This document shows, piece after piece, positions 34,815 through 47,639 of a stretch of DNA of 64,000 bases (positions within the stretch are counted from its first letter, which is position 1; every line of letters begins with the position of its first letter). Below the pieces are notes generated by a model that did no database searches, had not been told where the DNA came from, and saw only the letters and a list, made by a program, of their open reading frames with translations. The stretch is from Trichopria drosophilae (taxonomy: Eukaryota > Arthropoda > Insecta > Hymenoptera > Diapriidae), in contig CM059586.1 of the NCBI GenBank assembly GCA_030407085.1, positions 99,771,501 to 99,835,500 of the forward strand, read 5' to 3'. The translations under genes and the position numbers were made by a program.

Positions 34815-37431
34815 CATATATTGTAAATGAGGAAAAGTGTATTTTGTATATAGTAAGAGTACTCAAAAATACTAAGCATCACAGATTAATACTCCTGGAT
34901 TAAAAATAAGGCAGCCAATATTGCTCAGCGTATTGAAGTCCTTTTATAAGCTAAGTACATCGTCACCATTTGTGGCGAGTAACGACAACTGATGGCAAAC
35001 AAATGACGAAATACGGTAATTATTTTTTGAAATAATTAATTTTTTTACGCACAGTTATGAAATGATAATCTTTTTAGACTATTTACTCGATATATATTCC
35101 AATTTTATTTAATTTGTTAAGTTTTTGGATTGTCACCAAAAATTTTGCCAGCTCCTAGACTATAACGAACGTGATTAACGATATAACAACGATTGAAAAT
35201 ACCATGTAAACTACAACCGTTCTTAGAATTTCAATAAAGTAAACAAATTAAAAATACATAGAAAAAGGAAAAGTGTGCATGTACAACGAAAATTGAGTTT
35301 CGTTTTGGTTCGATTGATAGAACAATAAACTGTGCATAATGCACGATCACTCGTCTACTTATTAAATCCGGAAATTTTTACAAATTCTGTACACAAGTAT
35401 GAACATTTGTATTTTGGATATATCAATTCAACAACTTAAACCTATAAGTAATTGTAAATATCATTGTGTATATCGCGTTATCGTGCATGCTTTTTATCAT
35501 CTTTTTAATCTGGCATTGGTAATGCATAAGAGATAACAGGTACCTAATATTAACTTAACGTTAAGTACATATAATACATTCTAAAATGAATTTCTACCAT
35601 CTATGATTCACAAACTAACGGTTATTGATAGAAACATATACGTTGTTGACACTTTTATTTCGTAATTGTGATAGTCTGGATGTTGTCTGCAAATCAATAT
35701 TTTGTCAAAAAGTTTTGCCGTTGAGTTTGGGGTCTTTTTATCTTACTTTAAATATATGCCATTTCAAATTCTTCTTTGGTATAATCTATTCGTCCGCTAT
35801 ATTGAATTTATTATTTAAATATTTAAGAACTGACTTGAAATTAGTTATCAATAACCTTAAAAACAATAAGATGTCGTAATATAAAATCCGATACCTTTTA
35901 AATTCCCCTCCGTGTTGGATTCTTCATTAAAATTTTCAACTAAATACAGATTCACGTAATCCTGAAACCCATATATAACAAATTTTATAGAAATTCGGTA
36001 ATTTATTCGATTATTTTATAGCAGAAAGATATGTATGACAACAACGCCAGCAACAAAAACATCCGTTTTATGGCGTTTCATTCTTAGGCTACATTTGTCT
36101 ATTATTTTTGTGAGTGACCTTGAGTCAACTGAAAAAAAAACATGCATAGAGTTTTTGATAGAAGGTTTCATTCTTTGTTTTTAGCCATGGTGATTACAAA
36201 TCCTGCGTCAGAATTTGTAAAAAATTATTGCCATATACATAAGTGAAAGGCAAGGGTTTTATTCAACAAATTAAACCACCTTAAACCACCCTGAAAAGCA
36301 AACTAGATAGTTCAACGTACACACAAATCCAAAATGTACATGCAGAATTTGATAGGAAACTTCAAATTTCGATTTTTCATCCGCCATTTTTCAACGGCCA
36401 TTATGAATGTTTAAAATCTAGATTTATATTTGTAACCTACAGCCCAAAAAGCCCCGGGGTATTTACGAGGAAAGCCCCGGAATATTGAACAATATTAAAA
36501 CAAATCCAATCGCTTTTTCAAAAATCTTCCTCCATTTTGGATCTGCCCTTTTGAATTTAAATATTCTGATCCTAGATTCGTAATCGGCATGGCCAAAATG
36601 AAAGAATCAAACTCTACAATGGTTGCGCTGTCCCAAAAAATTCTATGAATGATTTTTACTTTCGTTTTCCACAGTTTTGTGTTTTGTGATGCCGAATTGG
36701 CGCCTCCATTTTACGTTTTCCTCAAAAAGGCAGCTCACCAAAATTATACTATTAGCTTTTTATGGCCAGTGTAGATTTCCGTTAGTATCGATTTCTTGGA
36801 AATTTTATTAATTATAATCTTATGTAAACGTGACATATATTTAATTAAGGATTCTAATTACTTCTTACTGTACAGATAACATAACCTTATTCTACAGGGT
36901 TTTTCGAACAATTTTTTTTTTTTTAATTTTAGTTAAAGAATGTATTTTAAGTTGATTGCTATTGTCACTTTTTAAAAAAGTTGTCAGCCACGTGTGAAGG
37001 TGTACAATTTTATTTCTACGTAAGGCATGTCCGTGTTTTTTTTTAAATTTATTTACTTCGGCAACTTCTTATGGTATAAGTCACAAGGCATAGAATTCTT
37101 CGTATAAGGTATTCTCTTATTTAAATTGAAAAAAACACCCTGTCACCCACAAAAAAGGTCGAATTTGCTATTTTTATTTATATTCATCAGTTTCTACGTT
37201 ATAATGCATTCGTTATTCAGCATATTATACATTTAAATTGCACGAAGATTTGTTAAATTATTATGTCGCAATATTAGTTTCTACAATGGTTAAAGTATAA
37301 TGCGCGACACCCTAAAATTAACATTTTTGGATCATCAATTAGTCAACAATAAATCACACGTAAAAAAATAATTAATTTATTATTAACTAACAGCAAAATA
37401 GCTTTTTAAAAATAGGTAACCCAACAAACTG

Positions 37432-37649
37432 CAGTAGAGTCCCGGTATATTTGCATCTCCCTATATTTACATCCCAGCATATTTGCCCAGTTCCGTCTCG
37501 TTATATTTACCAGTCGCCGCGCTCTTATTCCTCCACCTTGCCCCGTGGGGCCTCATGAAGGGCCTGCTGTGAGGTCACGAACGTAACGCGAGTCTTTTGA
37601 CAAATATAAGGCGAGGAACCGCGTGGGCAAATATGCCGGGACTCTACTG
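37432..37649. mobile_element. pogo-like MITE, copy 2
   Basis: Ends CAGTAGAGTCCCGGTATA and, inverted, CAGTAGAGTCCCGGCATA match the copy at 337-840. The interior has GC-rich text (GCCCCGTGGGGCCTC) also recognisable in copy 1. TA follows the right end; the left flank is TG. Flanking CAACAAACT / AGTTTGTTG are also inverted, so it either landed in a palindrome or the true ends lie slightly further out. Confidence 0.75.
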
Positions 37650-37790
37650 TAGTTTGTTGACCAAACTATGGTTGAATGAACTATTTTTTTTTTACAAATG
37701 TTGGTAATGTCAGTCAGTTCAACTACGTTTAGGTTCAGTTCAAAATAATAAATTCAGTTGTTTCCGTTGGTGAACAAACTATTCTAACAT

Positions 37791-38977
37791 AGGTAAATCT
37801 TTACAAAACGGGCATCCTTGCAAACAAAAAATTAACTACACTATTTTGATGTATTTTTGCCGCTGATTACGAATATGATCATAAAAATTGGGGGTCGGAC
37901 GTATTGAAGTCGCTATGTTGAAAAAACAGCCAAAACATGGGTATTTTTTTAGTTTTTTGTATTTCTTCTGATAACTAAGCCTCAGACGAAAAAATGTTTC
38001 CAGCAAAAAATGTAGAGCGTGAAATTCTGTATAAAAAAGGTTAAATGCATTTTTTTTGTAATCGCAAAGGACATCACGTAAAACAGCGATGAATTCCCTA
38101 GGCCCACGCAGTGGTAATTACAGGGACACGTACTTCACATGGGTTCGATTGTTACAAACACTTATTGGTTGGAGGTTAGACTAGTATAATAACGGGGGGT
38201 CTACGGGGCCGAGCCCCCCAGCATACATGCACGTCTTAGGTTCATACAGTGGTAATTACAGGGACATGTACTTCACACATTTTCGTAACCTCTAACCAAC
38301 AGATGTTTGTAAAAATCGAACCCATGTGAAGTGCGTGTCCCTGTAATTACCACTGTGTGAGTCTAAGACGTGCATGCGTGCTGGGGGGCTCCACCCCCCA
38401 GACCCACCCTTTTTATACTAGCCTAACCTCCAACCAATAAGTGTTTGTAACAATCGAACCTATGTGAATTACGTGTCCCTCTAATTACCACTGCGTGAGC
38501 CTAGGAGATGCTTGTGTACTGGGGGGCTCCGCCCCAGACCCATTTTTTTTTCTACTAATCTGACGTATAACCATTCAGGTGTGAGTAACGATCAAACCTA
38601 TGTGCGCATTCAGTGTCCCTGTAACGATGGTACTATATAACGCTATACATAATATAATGAAAGTATCCATAACTTCGTTTTGAGCACGTTCCGTACTCAT
38701 TTGCGATCTTATCGTTGGTATTTCGAAAAATTGTACTGTATCTTTTCTGTAGAGAATTTTATACTCTACATTTTTTGTTGAAACCATTTTTTTATAAGAT
38801 TAGTAGTTTTTAAAATAAATGCAAAAAACTAGAAAAATACCAGTTTTTTCAAGATAGCGACTTCTGTACGTCCGACCCCCAATTTTTATCATCATATTCG
38901 TAATCAGCAGGCAAAATCACATGCAAATAGTGTACTTAAATTTTTTTGCGAGGATGCCCGTTTTGTAAAGGTTTACC
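37791..38977. mobile_element. foldback element 3, 7-8 bp target duplication
   Basis: Terminal inverted repeats start GGTAAAYCTTTACAAAACGG. The arms extend inward about 260 bases and carry CTGATTACGAATATGAT and GGGGGTCGGACGTA. CTAACAT flanks both ends (37784-37790 and 38978-38984), which fits a 7-8 bp duplication as in hAT- or P-type elements. The core (38100-38640) is a set of diverged repeats in both orientations with GTAATTACAGGGACACGTA, a TTGGTTGGAGGTTAG block and a GC-rich GGGGGGCTCCACCCCCCAG hairpin. No transposase. Confidence 0.75.
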
Positions 38978-39139
38978 CTAACATATACTAACTATTATTT
39001 TTTTAGTAGATTGAATTGCTATATTTTGTAATAAAGACGAACACATCCTATTCTATGTATTGCTACCGATCTGTAAATTCGCCATTTTCGGTAAATAAAC
39101 GAAGTCACATATGATAAACAATATATGTAATCGCTGAAA

Positions 39140-39245
39140 AATAAATGTGTACGTTCGCAAACAAATATGAAAAAATTCGTCCCTGCGGGAAATTGAACAC
39201 GGTTTCTTATTATCTCGCTTACTACAATAACACCATAACTATACA
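39140..39245 (-). mobile_element. degenerate tRNA-derived SINE-like unit
   Basis: The minus strand resembles the 44560-44638 unit in order: GTAGTAAGCGAGATAATAAG, a degraded B box (GTGTTCAATTTCC), then GGGACGAATTTTTTCATATT and TTTGCGAACG. Too decayed to be functional. Confidence 0.4.
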
Positions 39246-40019
39246 CGGTAACTGAGTATTGAGTATTGTATTTATGAAAATGTAATTATGATTTAATATT
39301 AATGACGACTTTTATTTAGATTTCGTGTATACCCTTAAACAAATTTAAATGTTTCAATTAAATATTCCAATTTTTAAAAATAATCTTCATGAAATAGTTC
39401 ATGTTTTACATACAATATATTCGAAATTTTTCTATTTTCATAAATATTGAGATACTCATAACCAGAGCACATATTTTGCGTAGAAATACAAAAAAAAATC
39501 GATTTATTAACCTAAAAGGTCGATTTTCTCAAAAAAAATTCGGCAAAAGATTTTGATTTTTTTTGAAAATACTTCTAATAATGACCAGATTTAATATCCA
39601 TAAGAAAATGTACAGTGAGAGAACTTTTAAGTTCGAACTGGCTAAAAAAGGACACCCTGTATACTATGCTATGCTCGGATGCAATTTACTTCTTATTTGG
39701 GGAAGAAGATTAATATTTTGTAAGCACCCCACGATTAACAAATTATTAATGATTTTACGGTTACCTATACACCACGTTTAAAAAGTGAGTTACCTTTCAA
39801 ATATGTAACAAGATTTCGGTATCACTTGTCATGCAGTAGTCACATATTGGTAATGAAACTGCATTATAATGTTATAAACGCTAACAGATATATATTACCG
39901 TTGTGCATCGTTTATATTTCCGTTTCATATGCGTAATATGCACTGTGACAAGTTATAGGTTATATTAGGTTAGGTAAACTCATGAGCATGACTACAAAGT
40001 ATAGAGAGATTCTATCACG

Positions 40020-40424
40020 GATAGCAAGGCGTGAGTCTCACGTTGTCCTCATGTTTGAGATCTCACTTATGACTGCTTAGATGAAGACATATGAAAGTTC
40101 AATAATGAGGAAACTATACAGGATTGGACTGCGCATGCGTAAACAATCTCCGCTTCTACGCCCATTTGAGTCTTTTTTGATACTTGTAAATATTGGCTAA
40201 TAGTCTTTTGATGGGCAACCAATAGGCATGAGGTGGAATGCCTGTGCAGAAAGAAGTTAGTGGTTTGCGCATCCACAAATTGTTCAATAAAGCAAGACTC
40301 ATACGTGAGTAACGAGCGTCATCTGATTGGAGGACACAAATAGCACTCACGTGGAGCGCAAACGTGCACTTTAATCTCATTTATGAGTTCAATTATGCAC
40401 CTGACGTGAACTCACGTTGCTATC
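40020..40424. mobile_element. MITE of about 400 bp
   Basis: The left end GATAGCAAGGCGTGAGTCTC and the inverted right end AGATAGCAACGTGAGTTCAC match well. Interior words CGTGAGT/ACTCACG repeat. ORFs inside are unremarkable. No clear target duplication. Confidence 0.5.
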
Positions 40425-41975
40425 TGGGTATATTCCTTACTACTATATGAACATTACTAATTTAAGTATGTATAGGGTATTAGAGCATGATTTGCGTTTA
40501 TGCCTTCACCTCTACGTGCATATGCCGTTTTTCGCGGTACATCAGAGGTGCCATGTTTCTTTTGCTACAGATTCACTATATAAGAAACTTTAATTAATTA
40601 TTCTTGCTTCATCATATGCATCAAGCTAGAATAGAACATCGGGACGTTCGAATTCGTTGAAAGAAAGCATTGTTGATTCTCAGTTCACGCCACTTGTCAA
40701 TCAAATAAATATTTAACATAAATGATATATTTTGATTACGTATTTGTGTTATATAAATATCAGTTTATATCGAAATTTCTACGTAATAGAGCATTTGAAA
40801 CTATACGCATATATGTATGAATTATAGCTAAAAGCAGGAAAGTTGAGGTTAGGGTTACCATTTAATGTTTGAGAAGGAGAAATTGATTTCATATGGATTG
40901 AATCCATAGTAGCCATTGAATGAAATATTAGTTCATCAAGTAAGAGACCTAATAAACTATCCCTTATTCTTTTTTTTTTTGCTTTAATCGTTGTAAGTTG
41001 ACTTTTGTATAGTTATTTCAATTATTTAAAATAGTCGTGATTACTATTTTGAATGGTTAAAACGGGACAGAGCTGTAATTGTACCAGTTAACTAGTTAAA
41101 ATAGTTGATTTAACGAAATAAAATAGTTATTTCAGCTATTTTTTTTTTATAATAGTGTAATAAACCGGAAATAGTGGCAGTAACTAACAAAAGTTCAACC
41201 ATTTAATTATGAGCATTTTATTCGCAACATGTACATATCGCGCAGATAATTCTAATACCTTGTTGGATGGATTTCATTAAATAATTATAATGGTTATATT
41301 TATAAAAAAAATACAACCAAACTTAACAGAAGCCCAGCTGATAAAAAAAAAAATTATTCATTACATCTTTATAATTCATTGTCATTCACGTAATGACGTT
41401 ATGCGCTGAAATTGTTTTCAAATTTCGTTACAAGAGTTTGTAAACGTACGATTAAGACGTCTGCCAACAACTTATACAGATAAGGAAACTCAAACAAAAA
41501 ATGTATAATGAAGGCTTTATGTACACTAATTATTACTACCTTGATCTGGTATTACCACTTACAGATGATAACAAAAGGTGCATATAAAGTTCAATTGTGA
41601 TACATATACATTTATTATTATAAATATGAGTTTTTTGGGAATTCAGACATTTTTGTAACCATTTCTATAGAATGCAGGAAATAATAACTTTCTTTAAGAA
41701 TATGAGTGCAATATTGTATGAATTGATATTTTGTAAATAATGTATAAAACTACAAAAAATGTGTATTTTTAATTTTAAATGAAGTCATCGAAATGACTTT
41801 GAGACATTAATGATAATTAATCGAGAATCTTTAATAGCATTATAATTACTAAAAATTGTAATCTAGGTAATGTGTGAAGTAAATAGAGCAATGTAATGAA
41901 GAAACGGCTTTTACTAATATTTTTAATTTGTCTATTAATCTCCGTAGATTCATCTCCGTAAGAGCCGTATGGTTC

Positions 41976-42644
41976 TTATCTTGGTTGGCATCTAACCCCT
42001 GTAAAAAAATCACAAATTTTACATTTTTCACAATTGCCTAATAATATTAAAAATTATATTAAATAATTTAAAAATCCTGATATTATGATTGTAATCAAGT
42101 TTTGTATGAATGTCTTATCAGAAATATGAAACATTATTAAGAAATGACTTCATGTGAGGACCAATAGATGGCGCACAAATCCGTAAATAAAGTAGTTTAG
42201 CGTTAATTTCATGAGTTACAATACAAATGAGTGTACATTTAACATATGATAATTATTATGGTGAAGCGTAAGAAAAGCCATAAATTAAATGAGTTTTATG
42301 AACCTTTTTGAATGGACTTTCAACCGATTTTCAAGTGACAAAAAACGTTAGACGTTAAAGACTCTTTTCGACATTTTGATCCATAAACTTTTTCAGCCTT
42401 ATGAATGAGAGCAAAGTCTTAGAAGTAATACTTACTTAGAACACACTTCCCTCCTCTGCAGCAGCCCGAGCAGCAGTCATCACCACTTACACACTAAAAA
42501 TAATGAAAGTAATTGAGAATAAATGCAAACAATATCACATTATTCAGGTTTTAAAACTTTTACTTTTACGCCCAAACTTTCGCAAGCCATAGTGGTGGAC
42601 AAAAATGCACATATTACGAGAAAGACCAAATATTTGGCTAACAT
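41976..42644 (-). CDS. secreted eight-cysteine knot peptide, gene G
   Basis: The exons, in transcript order, are 42644-42570, 42493-42436 and 41998-41976; they predict 51 residues. Intron 1 (GTAAAA ... TTTTAG) is phase 0 before a cysteine codon; intron 2 (GTAAGT ... TTTTACAG) is phase 1. Signal peptide about 1-20; cysteines at 21, 26, 32, 33, 36, 37, 42 and 48 (C-x4-C-x5-CC-x2-CC-x4-C-x5-C). The middle exon is 58 bases, as in E and F; the third exon is 23 bases. An acceptor (GAATTTGCAG) lies before the ATG. Orientation is opposite to D-F and the same as gene H, its closest relative by signal peptide (shared KYL, ICAFL and MAC). Confidence 0.85.
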
Positions 42645-42729
42645 TTCTAAATTCTTGTACTGCAAATTCAGTTTAAATGATTTAATGTTAAACAAAATTT
42701 ATTTAAAATAACATTTTAAATGCATTCTA

Positions 42730-43070
42730 AAAAACTCACTTTTAAATGTAGCACTTTTTGAGATTTATTCAGACTAACGAGTCGTTTAACCACTCTTTAC
42801 ATGCTTTGAAGCACTGTTCTATCGGTATAATTTGTCCAGATAATAAATGCATTATTTTTATTTCACCAAAGAAATAATTCAGAAATTAAAATACTTCCTC
42901 CTTAAATTGGCATTGAAGTATGACGAACAGCCTTATTGTTCTTGATCTTATTCTTATAAATTATTCCGCAATTGTGGCAAAGAAGTTATCTTAAAACAAA
43001 CCATCAAAACAATAATGTGCAGATGAAATGGACAAGCTACAATCAAATACATATTTTAAATTACCATGAC
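42730..43070. other. intergenic, nothing seen
   Basis: AT-rich stretch upstream of gene G; its first noncoding exon and promoter may lie here but were not identified. Confidence 0.4.
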
Positions 43071-43079
43071 ATTTATTAA

Positions 43080-44140
43080 TTTATTCTAATTTGGAACTAT
43101 TGTACCAATAAAGACACTTTCGAAATAAAGAATTCTTTAACTAATCTCGAATGTCCACAATACCACAATAATTATTCCATAAGTTATCCCGAAGTATTTT
43201 CATTAAAAATGGATAATTGAAAAAGTTATGACCCGAAGGAAAAATAGTTATGATAAAAATAGTCCTAAAGTGCTCTTTGTGAACAAATTGAATGTTCGAC
43301 AATCATGAACTTCGACAGCGACGTTTCGTTCGCCCACCGCATTGCGGCGCATCAAGTGCTGCCAATGCATGTACCCTGTCTATTATCATGCACAATCTTT
43401 CTCGCAAGCGATCAAAGTAAGAATTGTCCCTCATATATAAACGAAGTGCGATATTTGCAAAGGTCGACTGTAATATTATAATGGTAATCGATGGTGGGAA
43501 ATGCATTGTTTGAATGTTTGCGTATACATATTTACATGCCCGTTTAGAAATATTGGTACTGATATTATTTACAGCAAATTGCTAATTAATTCATTAGAAA
43601 CTCTTAAATGTATCGATGTATATCGAGTTTTACGATTTTTAAAGAAATATCAATAAGCACACTTTTAGAATAAAGATTTCCTGAAGTAGCATGTCTGCAA
43701 TAAATGAATACTTAAAGTATTCCAAAATTAGTCACAAAGTAATCTTTGTGAGAAAAGGAATGAATTGCAAATCATTATCGACGGATGGTGAAGTGTTTAA
43801 CAATTGAAATAAAAGTAATCCTAAAGTATTCTGTTTGGACAAATTTATAGTACACCAAACACATAATGTGCGACCATGTTAAACTGCCAGTTAATAACAA
43901 TAGATGCTTCGATGCCCACCGTATAGTGGCGCATCAAGCGCTGCATTGAACGCATCAACCTTGTGTATTATCATACACAATTATTCTCTCAAGTGATGAA
44001 GGCACCGTTGTGCAGTAGATAAACTTCATTTTAAGTAACGTGCATGTGATAAGTATTAATAGCTAATAATGTACAAACGTTTAGGGAAATGCGTTGTTTC
44101 AATGTTTTCCTGCTTAAATAACTTACATAAGCGATTACAA
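43080..44140. repeat. diverged tandem duplication, offset about 582 bp
   Basis: Unit 1 (about 43080-43560) and unit 2 (about 43660-44140) share GCCCACCGCATTGCGGCGCA / GCCCACCGTATAGTGGCGCA, ATTATCATGCACAAT / ATTATCATACACAAT, AGTCCTAAAGTGCTCT / AATCCTAAAGTATTCT and other blocks in the same order. Divergence is high. No ORF spans either unit convincingly. Confidence 0.6.
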
Positions 44141-44209
44141 GTAGTTGTAATAATATTATTTACAAAAAAGCATGTAGTAAAAGAATTCCCCACATAGAAG
44201 AGAAATATC

Positions 44210-45010
44210 CCGACGACATTTCCATAATATTACTTTTGAGACATTAATATTCTGGAGATGTTATCAGGAATATTCTAGAGACATCCCCAGAACATCTTAT
44301 GTCCGCTTTTTTGATATTCTGGTGACATCTGGAACATTCTAGAGACATTGTAGAGACGTGCTGAGTTTATTCTGTGATACAACATATATTTACTGGAGTT
44401 GTTCTGCAGATATTCTTTTGACATTCTAAAGACATTTCGGCCATAAAGAAAGCTTCAAAAATAGAACGAATTATTATAGATATTTAATTTGATTTTTATT
44501 ATTATGTATGTTTCGTTATATATGATATTACGGAATATAGTTATACAATTTCGCTCGCAAATAAATTACTCCGACGGAGAATCGAACCCGGGTCTTCCGT
44601 TTACTACGCTGACGTCTTAACCACTACGCTATGGTCGCATGTATATTATTATAGCGTGAACAAGATTATATCTAGAAATGCACTGCATTATCTCCAGAAT
44701 ATTCTAAGAACCATATGTGTAGAATATCACGAATTAAATATTTCCAGAATGTTTCATCTGCAATGTTCTGCAACATTTCCTGAACAACGTTCGGTTGACA
44801 TCAAGTTTGAAATGTCGTGAGACATTTCGAATACTACATCTCTAGAATATTCTGAGAATTATACATATAGAATGTTTCAAATGAAATGTTATCAGAATAT
44901 CTCATTTGCAACATTTTGTTTGAGATATTTTCAGAATATTCTGAAGATGTTGCAATTGCAATATTTCAATTGTAACGTTTGTGACATTCTGGGGATATTC
45001 TGGAGATTTT
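44210..45010. repeat. irregular repeat of ATTCTGGAGACATT words around a SINE-like unit
   Basis: Words such as ATATTCTAGAGACATC, ACATTCTAGAGACATT, ATATTCTGAAGATGTT and ACATTCTGGGGATATT recur through about 800 bases in loose tandem order, interrupted near 44460-44660 by a block with a tRNA-like sequence. Open frames here are by-products of the repeat. Confidence 0.55.
44560..44638 (-). mobile_element. tRNA-derived SINE-like unit (A and B boxes)
   Basis: On the minus strand TAGCGTAGTGGTTAAG (44631-44616) matches an A box, and GGGTTCGATTC (44589-44579) a B box. The part between resembles a tRNA anticodon arm only loosely, and the 5' and 3' acceptor halves do not pair well, so it is a tRNA-derived SINE head or pseudo-tRNA and not a working tRNA gene. 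A decayed relative lies at 39140-39245. Confidence 0.6.
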
Positions 45011-45019
45011 ATTTCTATG

Positions 45020-47320
45020 TGGGTCTTTATGAATACTTTGTTATGATTTTAAAAAACTTGTCAATGAAACCGTTTCAAAAATAATTCTTATCTAACTTTT
45101 AATTTAATAACCGTGGCGGGCATTCCTTATATTTTTAAGAACGCATAAAGAATTTTTTTAGAATTCTCCTTTCATAAAAGCATTAAAGAAGAATTCTTTT
45201 GGAACATTTCAACATTTCTCTCTGCTTATTGGACGGGCATTCGTTATATTTTTAAGAATGCACCAAGAATTCTAGTACTTCGCAATAAATTAATATTTCA
45301 AGTAGAATAGTAACATTCAAATAGTATTCTTTTGGAATGTAATAATATTTTCAGGAAACAGATCGAATTACGTACATTAGATGAATAATAGAAAAGTATG
45401 CTTTTTTAAAAGTTTTCTTTTAAGCAACTAATTTTTTAAAATAAAAACACTGAAAAATTATAAAAAAAAATTAGTTATTTCAAATATTTTAATAATTAAA
45501 ATTTCAAATATTTATTTATCCAGAAATCTCGATAATGCACAAACTGCAGTGACTAAAATACAGCAAATTTTTACTACAATGTCACCTCAGCTACTTGTGT
45601 TACTAGATATTACAATATTACTTTCTTGTATTTACGTCCATACCGTCATTTGAATGTCGCCATAAAATGAGGGTACGTAAAGTAAACTAATAATACTAAT
45701 ATATATTATATCTATGACAATTCTCGTGTAGATTATAAAAAAAAATTATAAAACATATTTGTTGATTGTTTTAACTGCATTGGAACAACTATTTCGTTAT
45801 GCGAAATACAAACAATTTATTTCATTTTCGAGTGGTTCCAGTATCTTATCTCTTTGCGTTATGTAATTATAGCATATATGTACATGTATAACATTTCTTC
45901 TGCTTAAATCGGTAATTAAATTTAACCAATTATATACAAAGTATTTCTCAAAACAAACCAGTTTTATTCCATTTGTTTTTTTTTATTTTTCGGAAAATAA
46001 TTTAATACAAGCAAAACAAACAATTAATTGAAATTAATAAAAAATGTTACCTCGATCTGAAGTTATAAATTGGCATTTTAGATCTGCAAATCGAGGCGTA
46101 ACATATAAAAAAATAACGGTTTTTTTTTGCATATCTTATCAAAAATACAAACATTGTTTTTTGCATTGATTTTTAAAAAATCACAATATAAAAGATAGCG
46201 CCTTTTTTTAAATTATATAGCAAAAAAATCTTATCCATTTTTTTAGTAAAATCAACAGTAATACAATACAGTGATCTAGGAATGAGATTGCATGTGCTAA
46301 GAAGAGATTTTCAGTTCTTAGTTTAATATTGTTTATTTATTTAATACAATTAACCGCGCACGAATGTACCTTGATACAAAACATTAAATTAAATAATAAA
46401 CAAATAAACATTCAGGTTAAAAAGTTCAAGGATGGTAAGACAAGGACAATCCTGCCCGTTGAAATTGACTCTCTTAGGGATTGAAATTATGATGTTTTTT
46501 TCCTGTCTAAAGTCGGCACTTACTATGAGATGAAGAGCAATTTCTGACTTGTCGGTACTGCATTGTGATATCTACGTTGGGCTCTCATGTGCAAGTCAGT
46601 AGACTGTTGACCGATCTTTTGAAAAGTGATTTTATAAATTGATTTCATTAATTAAACAAAAGAAAGTACGCTTTTCATATTGAAAATCAAATGTCAATTT
46701 CCGTTAAATTCGGAGATGAGATGCGCAATTACTGGAAAAGGAAAATAAGCGTCCCAAATCTGTCAAAAAAAGAGGGGAAACTTTGTGCCGTAAATATTCA
46801 TTTTTTTTTTAGAATTTGTTTGTAGAAATAGGTTTGACTTTGAAAGGACTACCTGGTGAAGTAATATAGGTACTTATAAATAGGAAACATCAAACTTCAA
46901 AGATCCATAGATATTTGGCTTCGAACCCAAAAACTTGACTAGAAAAAACTAAACCTCAAAATTTGATGTGAAACTTTCAGGATTGATTTTCCATTTTTAT
47001 AAGCAATAAATGCTTACTACATTACTTTACGTGATATTGCTTATTGATAATAAAATATTACTATTGATAATAACTGTAGAGTTTCTCTATTGTTATTGTC
47101 TGAATAATTACTGGCTTTTTGTCATACAATGGTGATTGGGTATCTTAGTCGTGACTTTCCCGTGTCAAACGTAAAATTCGAATATCACAATAATAGACAT
47201 ACAATGTTGTTCAAAACAAATTACACATTTTCCTACAGAATTTATAAAAGTAACGAGCGAATGCTTCCAATCTTCAATTGGAGTGAAATGTGAATAAAAT
47301 GAAAAACTATTTAAAGTTAA
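45020..47320. other. AT-rich intergenic, nothing seen
   Basis: Only short unsupported frames and A/T runs. No repeat of note except GGCATTCSTTATATTTTTAA occurring twice near 45119 and 45237. Confidence 0.45.
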
Positions 47321-47329
47321 GGCACTTAC

Positions 47330-47520
47330 ACTTTTTATAACTCTGTTTATAAGTGAATTTTAACTCCACACATAGTGAATTTTCACTCTACCCGAAGAGT
47401 GAATTTTCACTCTACCCAAAGAGTGAATTTCTCTTTTATTTTAAAGCATTACTGATCTCACGCTTTTAGAGTGGTCTTTCACTCTTTTTAAAGTGAGCAC
47501 TCTGCTCACTCGAGGTCGGT
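47330..47520. repeat. short repeat of AGAGTGAATTTTCACTCT
   Basis: AGTGAATTTTCACTCTACCC occurs twice in tandem, with further AGTGAA/TTCACT words on either side, giving potential for stacked hairpins. The ends (GCACTTACACTTTT and the inverted AAAGTGAGCACTC) are a loose inverted pair, so it may be a decayed MITE. Confidence 0.45.
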
Positions 47521-47639
47521 TGTCAAAATTTCAATCCAAGAAATTTATAGAGCAGCTTCCACGTGACTAATGACAACTAAAATTAGGAACTAGTTAAACT
47601 ATTGATTGTGCGATTGTGATTTTAGAATCTATTGCAACT

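Larger units (their letters stand above)
34820..41970. other. intergenic between genes F and G, transposon-rich, no gene seen
   Basis: Apart from the elements listed separately (37432-37649, 37791-38977, about 39140-39245 and 40020-40424), the text is AT-rich, with old repeat remnants at about 36360-36610 sharing CCGCCATTTT and GATTCGTAATCGGC with the piggyBac-like element. Confidence 0.45.

Noticed and set aside
44560..44638. Possible functional tRNA gene on the minus strand
   Set aside because: The A and B boxes are good but the acceptor stem and anticodon arm do not pair; better explained as a SINE head.
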